NCBI GenBank assembly: GCA_900543515.1 | Contig: UQRW01000012.1 | Span: forward strand, 1 to 43,890 | DNA length: 43,890 nt | Origin: an uncultured Collinsella sp. | GTDB lineage: Bacteria; Actinomycetota; Coriobacteriia; Coriobacteriales; Coriobacteriaceae | Reading direction: 5' to 3' | Shown: in pieces, positions 33,307 through 40,101 of the stretch | Layout: every line of letters starts with the position of its first letter | Position numbering within the stretch: position 1 is the first letter of the stretch | Notes under the pieces: model-generated | The model's database searches: none | What the model was told of the DNA's origin: nothing | What the model saw: only the letters and a program-made list of their open reading frames with translations | Position numbers and translations under genes: made by a program

Positions 33307-34344
33307 ATGGACCTGCCGATTGTCCTGTCCCATAAGACTGCCTGGCTGTACCACAACGTGGCGCGCCTGTCCGAGCCGCTCTCGCGAGCAAGCAGCCTAT
33401 ACGATGAGGACTCGATTGCCGACGAGGCGGAGCCGACTGCGGGCTTGCCCAAATTGGGACTCGATGCCAAGGGGCTGAGGGCTTCAACGGCAGTTGGGAT
33501 CGTTACCGACTATCTGGTTTCGCTCGGTATTCCACGAGAAGAGCTCGATCATATCGACACGCTCGTCAACTTCGATTTTGAGCGCTCGACGCCGGCTGGA
33601 TTTAGGTGCCACGTGTTTGGAGCGCCGATACCTCCAGGCCATCTTATCGAGGTGGCAGAGGGCCTTCTGGTGGTTGATGAGGCCATGTGCTTTGTCCAAG
33701 CGGGTTCGTGGATGAGTGAGCCCGAGCAGCTGGAATATGGCTACGAAATTTGTGCCCGATACCATTTGAATCATCTGTCGACAGGCGATTATGTCGAGAT
33801 GGGGCAGAGGTATACCGTTGCCGACTTGATTGCTTATTGCAATGAGAACCGATCTCGTCAGGGGGCTATACGCGCGGCCGCCGTGCTCAGGCGCGTGCAC
33901 GATGGCGCGCGATCTCCCATGGAGACGGCCACCGCAATCATGGTCGTAGCAAAACGTTTCCAGGGAGGGCTGGGATACGCCAAGATTGAACTCAACCATC
34001 GGGTCGATGTTCCCAACGAGTTCAAGTATCTCGCAAAGGCCGGGTATTTCGAGATCGACGTATATACGCCTGCGAGCGGTACGGGGATTGAATACAACGG
34101 CTCGGACCATCTTGATAAACAGCGCAGTGCGTCGGACGCGGAGCGTATGACCGTGCTGAGCGCGCTGGGCTTTAGGATGATCGTCCTCACCGGGACTCAG
34201 TTTGCCCATCAGCTGCAATTGCACCGGGCGATGAATGCCATCGCGCTCGCTATGGGCCTTAAGTGCGACCGAAGCGAAGCGTTCCAGAAACGTCAGAACG
34301 ACTTGCGAGAATTCGTGATTCGGCACTGGGACGGCGGCCTTTAG
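33307..34344 (+). CDS. Unrecognised protein with DUF559/endonuclease-like C-terminus
   Basis: A 345-residue soluble protein. I do not recognise the N-terminal 240 residues, which resemble a compact mixed fold with short pieces such as PAGFRCHVFGAPIPPGHLIEVAEG. Near the end FEIDVYTPASGTGIEYNGSDHL, then AERMTVLSALGFRMIVLTGTQF, recalls the DUF559/Vsr-type PD-(D/E)XK pattern (E, D and E acidic residues, then a helix and GF-MIVLT strand) seen in many actinobacterial proteins of unknown role. Start at 33307 with GGAGGG upstream. It is flanked on both sides by family B hairpin repeats, so it may be a mobile cassette. A nuclease role is only inferred. Confidence 0.7.
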   Translation: MDLPIVLSHKTAWLYHNVARLSEPLSRASSLYDEDSIADEAEPTAGLPKLGLDAKGLRASTAVGIVTDYLVSLGIPREELDHIDTLVNFDFERSTPAGFRCHVFGAPIPPGHLIEVAEGLLVVDEAMCFVQAGSWMSEPEQLEYGYEICARYHLNHLSTGDYVEMGQRYTVADLIAYCNENRSRQGAIRAAAVLRRVHDGARSPMETATAIMVVAKRFQGGLGYAKIELNHRVDVPNEFKYLAKAGYFEIDVYTPASGTGIEYNGSDHLDKQRSASDAERMTVLSALGFRMIVLTGTQFAHQLQLHRAMNAIALAMGLKCDRSEAFQKRQNDLREFVIRHWDGGL

Positions 34345-34382
34345 GGACGCTTTGGTCCTTCTACGGGGTGCCGTGGGCAAGC

Positions 34383-34447
34383 AGACCATCACAACATTCG
34401 ACGTTTTTCGCCGAAAACGAGAAAAGCATCGAATGTTGTGATGGTTT
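34383..34447. repeat. 65-bp hairpin repeat, family B, copy 2
   Basis: Arms ACCATCACAACATTCGA and TCGAATGTTGTGATGGT flank 27 central bases that are close to copy 1. It lies 38 bases after the stop at 34344, in the position of a terminator. Confidence 0.85.
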
Positions 34448-34579
34448 ACGTGCTGAGGATGGGCTTGGGAAGCCGGTCTTGCTCGAAGCGACCTGTCCTG
34501 TCGTACGGGTGTCGGCGTGATCCTCTCGTGGGGTATTATGTTTTCCGAAGAATAAAATGCCGCGTGAGGGGAGGGCTGC

Positions 34580-35635
34580 GTGGACGGGCACGTGCAACAT
34601 GATGGTTTTGGCCGCGACATCAACTACCTGCGCATTGCCGTAACTGACAAGTGCAATTTCCGTTGCATTTACTGCATGCCCGCCGACGGCGTGGCCCCTC
34701 GTGCGCACGATGAGCTCCTCAGTGCCGAGGAAATTGCCCGCTTTGTGCGCCTGGTGGCGGGGGAGGGCATTCGCCGCGTGCGCCTGACGGGCGGCGAGCC
34801 GCTGGTCAGCCGCCGTATCATCCCGCTTATTCGCGACATCCGCGCGATTCCGCAGATCGAGGACATCTCGCTCACCACCAACGGCGCCCTGCTGCCCAAG
34901 CTGGCACCACAGCTCAAAGATGCCGGGCTTAACCGCGTCAACATTTCGCTCGACACGCTCGACCCTACGCTCTTTGGAAAGATCACGCGCCTGGGTCGGC
35001 TCGAGCAGACCATGGCCGGCATCGATGCGGCGCTGGCTTGGGGCTTTGAGCCCGTTAAGGTCAACTGCGTTGTAGTGCGCCGGCTCAACCAGGATGTGGC
35101 AGCCCTCGCGCGCTTGACCGTCGACCGTCCCATCCACCTGCGCTTTATCGAATACATGCCCATTGGCGACGAGCGCACGAGCTCGCATTGCGCTGTGGAC
35201 CCGCATGCGCCCACGCTCAATCCCGAGCTGTGGGACGCGAGCGACACCGTGCCGAGTGACGAGCTGCGGGTGCGCATCAATGCCGGGGCCACCGCGGCGG
35301 GACTGGGCGAGCTCGAGCCGCTCGACATCAACGACGCTCCTGCCGGCGCGGGCCCTGCGCGCTACTGGCACTTTCCGGGCGCGGCGGGAACGGTCGGCTT
35401 TATTAGCGCCATGTCCAACCATTTTTGCGCGAATTGCAACCGTCTGCGCCTGACGGCCGATGGCAACGTGCGTCCGTGCCTGTTCAGCGATGCCGAGTAT
35501 TCGGTGCGCGACGCCCTGCGCCGTGGTGATGATATGCAGGTACTTTCGATTTGGCGCGATGCCGTGGCCCACAAACCGCAGGAACACGCGATAATTGAGG
35601 GCACGCAACGATTTATGTCCCAAATCGGAGGATGA
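34580..35635 (+). CDS. moaA: GTP 3',8-cyclase (MoaA)
   Basis: A 351-residue radical SAM enzyme that begins molybdenum cofactor synthesis by rearranging GTP. The N-terminal cluster Cys are C25, C29 and C32 (CNFRCIYC); the second cluster uses C283, C286 and C300 (FCANCNRLRLTADGNVRPC). The SAM-binding TGGEPL motif is at 70-75. The protein ends in SQIGG; the terminal Gly-Gly is known to be needed for activity. GTG start after GAGGGG. The moaC-mobB fusion starts four bases after its stop, so they form one operon. Confidence 0.96.
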   Translation: MDGHVQHDGFGRDINYLRIAVTDKCNFRCIYCMPADGVAPRAHDELLSAEEIARFVRLVAGEGIRRVRLTGGEPLVSRRIIPLIRDIRAIPQIEDISLTTNGALLPKLAPQLKDAGLNRVNISLDTLDPTLFGKITRLGRLEQTMAGIDAALAWGFEPVKVNCVVVRRLNQDVAALARLTVDRPIHLRFIEYMPIGDERTSSHCAVDPHAPTLNPELWDASDTVPSDELRVRINAGATAAGLGELEPLDINDAPAGAGPARYWHFPGAAGTVGFISAMSNHFCANCNRLRLTADGNVRPCLFSDAEYSVRDALRRGDDMQVLSIWRDAVAHKPQEHAIIEGTQRFMSQIGG

Positions 35636-35639
35636 TCAT

Positions 35640-36950
35640 ATGGCCAAGAGCAGGTACGCCGATGCCACCAAGGCCGCTCGCAGGGCCGCGATGTCTGCCC
35701 ACAAAGTCACGGCTGCGACGAATGCTGGCAGCGCCGACGCGTCCGTGCAGCCGACTGCCAGTGCTGCCACCGAGCCCGTCCGTGACGCCCGCGACGCCCG
35801 TCGCGACGAGCTGACGCATGTGGACGCCAAGGGCGAGGTGCGCATGGTCGACGTGTCCGACAAGGCCGAGACCCATCGCATCGCCATCGCCGAGGGCACC
35901 ATCCTCATGCATCCCGAGACGCAGGCCATGGTGCTGCAGGACCGCGCCAAAAAGGGCGACGTGCTCGCTTGCGCGCGCGTGGCGGGCATCATGGCCATCA
36001 AACGCACGAGCGACATCATCCCCATGTGCCATCCGTTGCTCATTACCAAGAGCAAGTGCGACATTGCGCCCATCGCTGCGGCGGGGACGCCTGCCGAGGA
36101 CGTGCCCGAGGGCTGGGCACCGGCGCGCACGGACGGGCAGGTTGGCTTTCACGTGCTGGTTACGGCCGGCGTGACGGGCAAGACGGGTATCGAGATGGAG
36201 GCCCTGACCGGCGCGAGTGCCGCGTGCCTAACGATCTATGACATGTGCAAGGCAGTCGATCGCGGCATGGAGATCGTCGACGTGCGCCTGCTGCACAAGG
36301 AGGGCGGCCGCTCGGGTGTGTGGGATCGCGCAGAGCGTCAGGCTGCTGCTGTTGAGGCCGTGGCCGCTGACGGTGCCGCACCCGCGAACGTACCCGTCGC
36401 CGTCGCGCCCGCAGCTCCCACTCCGGCCGTCCCCGCGATCGCGTTTATCGGCTACCAGAACTCGGGCAAGACCACACTCGTCGAGAAGGTTATCGCCGAG
36501 CTCACTCGCCGCGGCCTGCGCGTGGGTTCGCTCAAGCATCACGGGCACCACGGCTTCGATATCGACGTGCCCGCTAAGGATACGTGGCGTCATCACCAGG
36601 CCGGATCCAAGCACGTGGGCCTCATCTGCGCCACGCGCTGGGCGGAGTACGCCGACACGCGCGAGGAGGACGAGATGCCCGCGCGCGAGCTGCTGTCGCG
36701 CTACAACGATGTCGACGTGGTGATCATCGAGGGCTACAAGACCGAGGGCTTCGACAACATCGTGGTCGCGCGCTCCGGTGTCGACCGTCTGCGCGGCAAG
36801 AGCTCGCTCGACCTGGTTGATGGCCACACGCTGGCCCTTGCCTGCAACGAAGCCCTGGCACGCCAGGCCTTCGACGCCGGCTTTGCGACCCGAGCCATCA
36901 ACATCAACGACGCCCGAGCCATCTGCGACCTAATCCAAGACCATCTTTAG
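35640..36950 (+). CDS. MoaC-MobB fusion protein
   Basis: A 436-residue fusion. Residues 1-55 are an Ala/Asp-rich leader. Residues about 58-232 are cyclic pyranopterin monophosphate synthase (MoaC): KRTSDIIPMCHPLL, GKTGIEMEALTGASAACLTIYDMCKAVDRGM with D201 and K204 at the active site, and LLHKEGGRSG. A Pro/Ala linker (235-265) leads to MobB (266-436), with Walker A GYQNSGKTT (271-279) and SLKHHGHHGFDID, a GTP-binding protein that assists guanine dinucleotide attachment to the cofactor. It joins an early and a late step of the pathway in one chain. A GGAGG site precedes the start. Confidence 0.93.
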   Translation: MAKSRYADATKAARRAAMSAHKVTAATNAGSADASVQPTASAATEPVRDARDARRDELTHVDAKGEVRMVDVSDKAETHRIAIAEGTILMHPETQAMVLQDRAKKGDVLACARVAGIMAIKRTSDIIPMCHPLLITKSKCDIAPIAAAGTPAEDVPEGWAPARTDGQVGFHVLVTAGVTGKTGIEMEALTGASAACLTIYDMCKAVDRGMEIVDVRLLHKEGGRSGVWDRAERQAAAVEAVAADGAAPANVPVAVAPAAPTPAVPAIAFIGYQNSGKTTLVEKVIAELTRRGLRVGSLKHHGHHGFDIDVPAKDTWRHHQAGSKHVGLICATRWAEYADTREEDEMPARELLSRYNDVDVVIIEGYKTEGFDNIVVARSGVDRLRGKSSLDLVDGHTLALACNEALARQAFDAGFATRAININDARAICDLIQDHL

Positions 36951-36983
36951 GCTTGACGCTGCGCCGGCCCCAAGCACCCCATC

Positions 36984-37041
36984 TCGCCCCTCAAACCGTC
37001 GCTCGCGTACCAAAGTACGCGTCGCTCCTCTTTCGGGGCGA
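36984..37041. repeat. Nested hairpin in the gap before the MFS gene
   Basis: TCGCCCC/GGGGCGA outside and CGCGTAC/GTACGCG inside (loop CAAA), with GTCGCTC repeated on each side of the inner stem. Next to it GGCTCGCTACGCTGCCA (37062 on) resembles the MATE gene end at 27757. The gap 36951-37285 holds no gene. Confidence 0.5.
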
Positions 37042-37086
37042 CCTGGGACACTTGGAACCGGCTCGCTACGCTGCCATATCATTGGG

Positions 37087-37118
37087 CCACCACAGGCAGG
37101 CACCTTTGTGGTGGTTTT
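37087..37118 (+). terminator. Terminator of the CCACCACAAAGG family, copy 2
   Basis: CCACCACA and TGTGGTGG pair around GGCAGGCACCTT and end in TTTT. About 135 bases after the moaC-mobB stop. Confidence 0.75.
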
Positions 37119-37121
37119 GCT

Positions 37122-37158
37122 TTGGTAGATGTTTGGGACATGCCTTAAAATCTACCAA
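37122..37158. promoter_or_regulatory. Inverted repeat before the MFS gene
   Basis: TTGGTAGAT and ATCTACCAA form a perfect 9-bp inverted repeat with a 19-nt spacer, about 130 bases before the start. It may be an operator. Confidence 0.4.
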
Positions 37159-37285
37159 GAAGTTCATCCGGGCGAAGACGGAGAGAAGGGGCCCGATGCG
37201 TCCTTAGCGTTGCATACAGAAAGATTGAGTCGATGGTCGGCGGCCAATGCCCGCGGCCCGTATTCGTATGCAACAAGGAGCTCTT

Positions 37286-38554
37286 ATGCCCATTCCTCTA
37301 TTCTCAAAAACCAACTCGTCGTTGTCTGCTCAGGCTAAGCGCCTGGTGGCGATGCGCTTTCTGATCTATACCGGATTCCAGACCAGTTACTTTATCGGCG
37401 TCATCGGAACGCTCACCTATGCGGACGGCGCTTCGGTCGTCGCGACGTCGCTGGCCGTCCTATTTATGAACGTCTTCGTGATCCTGGGATCCTTTGCGGG
37501 TGGCGCGGCGCTCGACGCCTGGGGTCCGCGCCGTCATTTTCTGCTGAGCATCGTCGGCACGCTAGCAACGGGCGCGGCAATCATCGTCTTTGGCGACGCG
37601 ACCGGAACAATCCTTGCCGGCGCGGTACTCTTGGGCTTTGTAATGGGGTTCGCCCAGCCCATCGCCACGTCCTATCCGGCCTACCTCACCGACGACCCCG
37701 TCGAACTCAAAGACATCAACTCCGCCATCACCATGTTCTCTAACGTGAGCATCATCGTCGGCCCCACGCTGGGCGGCTTTGCCGCGGCGGCTTCATCGTC
37801 GCGCGCGGTGTTCGTGCTCATGATGCTCTTTACCGTGCTGGCGTTCATCGCCGGCTGGGGCTTTAAGCCGCGGGCGGGGCATGCGGGTGCCGATTCGGCA
37901 GAGGAAGGGGAGCGCGCAAGCCAAAGCCCCGACCCCAGCACGTCCGCCCGCGCCACCTTCGCGACCAGCATCAAGACGGTCTTCACCAACAGCGTCCTCG
38001 CCCTGCTCTTCTGCATCATCTTCCTTTCGAACTTTGGCTACGGCGCCTTCGATCCGCTGGAGTCGTTCTTCTATCGCGACGTCTTGCACGTCGGAGTCGA
38101 ATGGATGGGCTGGCTCTCGTCAGCCTGCGGTGTGGGCGCGGTGCTGGGCGCCATCCTGGCGCTTCGCATGCCGCCGCGCCTCGTCAGTCTTAAAACGCTG
38201 CTCGTGGCGCTTATGTCCGTGGGCCTGGGAAGCCTGCTTTATGTGGGGACGCCGTACGTGGGTGTGGCTCTCATCGGCCAGATTGCCCTGGGCGTTGCCT
38301 GGGGTGTCGTCAATCCGCTCCACAACACCATCGTGCAAACGACGACCCCGCTCGAGCAGCTCGGCCGCGTCAACTCGGTCATGGGCTTTGGCAACATGTT
38401 CGCCGGCGTGGCCCCGCTGGCGATTGCCCCGTGGCTGGCAGCAACATTTGGCGTGCAGCAGACGCTCGTAGGGGCGGGCATGGTCGTGACGGCGGTTCCC
38501 ACGGCGTTGCTGCTGTTTGGACGCCGGCATTTGGATCGTGCCGCAAGGCAGTAA
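37286..38554 (+). CDS. MFS transporter
   Basis: A 422-residue membrane protein with about twelve helices. The loop after helix 2 reads GGAALDAWGPRRH, the usual G-x-x-x-D-x-x-G-R-R motif A of the major facilitator superfamily. A cytoplasmic mid-loop rich in Gly, Ser and charged residues (about 200-230) separates two six-helix halves. Substrate unknown; a drug or metabolite exporter is likely. The start at 37286 follows CAAGGAG; the open frame extends 13 codons upstream without a better site. A family B hairpin begins at the stop codon. Confidence 0.88.
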   Translation: MPIPLFSKTNSSLSAQAKRLVAMRFLIYTGFQTSYFIGVIGTLTYADGASVVATSLAVLFMNVFVILGSFAGGAALDAWGPRRHFLLSIVGTLATGAAIIVFGDATGTILAGAVLLGFVMGFAQPIATSYPAYLTDDPVELKDINSAITMFSNVSIIVGPTLGGFAAAASSSRAVFVLMMLFTVLAFIAGWGFKPRAGHAGADSAEEGERASQSPDPSTSARATFATSIKTVFTNSVLALLFCIIFLSNFGYGAFDPLESFFYRDVLHVGVEWMGWLSSACGVGAVLGAILALRMPPRLVSLKTLLVALMSVGLGSLLYVGTPYVGVALIGQIALGVAWGVVNPLHNTIVQTTTPLEQLGRVNSVMGFGNMFAGVAPLAIAPWLAATFGVQQTLVGAGMVVTAVPTALLLFGRRHLDRAARQ

Positions 38555-38618
38555 AACCATCACAACATTCGATGAAAATCGCGATTTTGACGAAAAGCGT
38601 CGAATGTTGTGATGGTTT
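38554..38618. repeat. 65-bp hairpin repeat, family B, copy 3
   Basis: AAACCATCACAACATTCGA and its exact inverse at 38600-38618. The centre differs from copies 1 and 2. It overlaps the end of the MFS gene and probably ends its transcript. Confidence 0.85.
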
Positions 38619-38649
38619 GCGCTCCGGGCAGGCCGCCCTTCGGGTCCGG

Positions 38650-38687
38650 CCACCACAAAGCGGCCAGGCTCCTTTGTGGTGGTTTTT
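38650..38687 (+). terminator. Terminator of the CCACCACAAAGG family, copy 3
   Basis: CCACCACAAAG and CTTTGTGGTGG form an 11-bp perfect stem followed by TTTTT. It stands directly after the family B hairpin, so the MFS gene has two tandem end signals. Confidence 0.85.
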
Positions 38688-38776
38688 GCTTTGACAGGCC
38701 GCGCCTGTGCCTTGGTATACCATGTACGCCGTTCACGAATACACCCCGCATCGCCGCACAACCCAGAAAGGCCCCC

Positions 38777-39598
38777 ATGGACACCACCTTCAGCCATATC
38801 AAAGCCGTGTTCTGCGATATCGACGGCACGCTGCTTACGAGCCAGCACACGGTGTCCCCGCGCACCGTGGCGGCGATTCGCGCCCTGCGCGAGCGCGGCG
38901 TACTCTTTGGCCTGTGCACCGGGCGCGACGCCCACGCGACCGAGGCCATGTACGAGCTCTGGGGTATCGAAGGCCTGGTAGACGTGATGGTGGGCTGCGG
39001 TGGCGCCGAGGTCATCGACCGCGCGCACGACATCAACGAGCTGAGCTATCCGCTGCCGGGCGAGACCATCGCGCGCATCTGCGAGCACATGGCGGACCTT
39101 CCGGCAACGCCCGTCTGCCCCCGAGACGGCGTGTTCTACGTGCCCGAGAGCAACGCGTGCGTCGAGCACCTGTCGCGCGTCGACGGTGTGCCCTACCAGG
39201 TGGTTGATTTTGCCGAGTTTTTGCGCGAGCCGCAGCCCAAGGTGATGTTTACCATGGCGCCCGAGGTAATGCCGCGGGTGATCGAGCGGGCGTCGACGTT
39301 TGCCGATAACACCGTTAAGGCAGCGGCTCTGCAAACCACGCAGCGGCTCTACGAGTTCATGGATCCGCGCGTGTCCAAGACGCGCGGCCTTGTGCGCGTG
39401 GCGGAGCTCAACGATATGGAGCTCCAGGACATCTGCGTGTTTGGCGATGCGGACAACGACACCTGCATGGTGGCTGACGCCGGCGTTGGCGTTGCCATGG
39501 CAAACGGCAGCGACGCCACCCGTGCCGCCGCCGACTTTGTAACCGCCAGCAACGACAAAGACGGCATCGCGATCTTTATCGAGGAGCATCTGCTGTAG
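38777..39598 (+). CDS. Cof-type HAD-IIB family hydrolase
   Basis: A 273-residue phosphatase of the haloacid dehalogenase superfamily. Motif I is DIDGTLL with D14 and D16, motif II TGR, a conserved K in SKTRGL, and motif IV GDADNDTCMVADAGVGVAMANGSDATRAAAD. The C2-type cap lies between about 85 and 190. These enzymes release phosphate from sugar phosphates or cofactor phosphates in the cytoplasm; the substrate cannot be predicted. AAAGG lies just before the start. Alone between two terminators. Confidence 0.93.
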   Translation: MDTTFSHIKAVFCDIDGTLLTSQHTVSPRTVAAIRALRERGVLFGLCTGRDAHATEAMYELWGIEGLVDVMVGCGGAEVIDRAHDINELSYPLPGETIARICEHMADLPATPVCPRDGVFYVPESNACVEHLSRVDGVPYQVVDFAEFLREPQPKVMFTMAPEVMPRVIERASTFADNTVKAAALQTTQRLYEFMDPRVSKTRGLVRVAELNDMELQDICVFGDADNDTCMVADAGVGVAMANGSDATRAAADFVTASNDKDGIAIFIEEHLL

Positions 39599-39610
39599 CG
39601 CCGGGGGAGA

Positions 39611-39644
39611 GCCGCCACAAAGGGGCAGGCACCTTTGTGGCGGC
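39611..39644 (+). terminator. CCACCACAAAGG-family hairpin, copy 4
   Basis: GCCGCCACAAAGG and CCTTTGTGGCGGC form a 13-bp perfect stem. One A-T pair of the other copies is a G-C pair here, a paired change. No T-run follows. Confidence 0.7.
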
Positions 39645-40101
39645 CTCAGGCGATTTGGGCGAATTGATGCCTAAAATCTGCGCGAAAATTCAAATATTGT
39701 TGTCTGAACATTACGCTTCTAACTACCGATGGGTTAAAGATATTCCCATCAATTTAGTAGTCTATTCCTCCCGGTTAATGACCTACCGTTCACGGTCGAT
39801 TTTCGACCGTTCACAGGACGCTTGCTCTTGAGCAAAATGTTGTGCAAATAAATCTAATGCCATTAAAAAATAATAGGCAACTAAATTACCAGCAGAAACA
39901 AAAAACAGATAGCGAATAAAAGAAAGCAAATCTGAGTAAATGTCAAGAGAATTGAGAACTGGCTACAAAAATGTCGGTTTTGTTGCTCGGATGTTCAAAC
40001 AATAGTTACAATAGTATAACTACGCGAGCGCAATTACAGATTGCGCAGATACGTTTGATAGTGAAAGAGCAAGATCGCGGTCTCTTGGGGAGGAGACATC
40101 G
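39645..40101 (+). promoter_or_regulatory. AT-rich leader region of the pilus operon
   Basis: About 450 bases without a gene and much AT-richer than the surroundings. It holds a 7-bp hairpin CGGTCGA/TCGACCG (39793-39809) inside a repeated CCGTTCAC, the palindrome TTGCTCTTGAGCAA (39822-39835), a possible -10 box TATAAC at 40015, and a leader hairpin GCGCAAT/ATTGCGC (40028-40046) about 55 bases before the pilin start. GGGGAGGAG precedes the ATG. Confidence 0.5.

Noticed and set aside
33307..34344. Toxin-antitoxin pair
   Set aside because: The gene stands alone with no overlapping or adjacent small partner gene.
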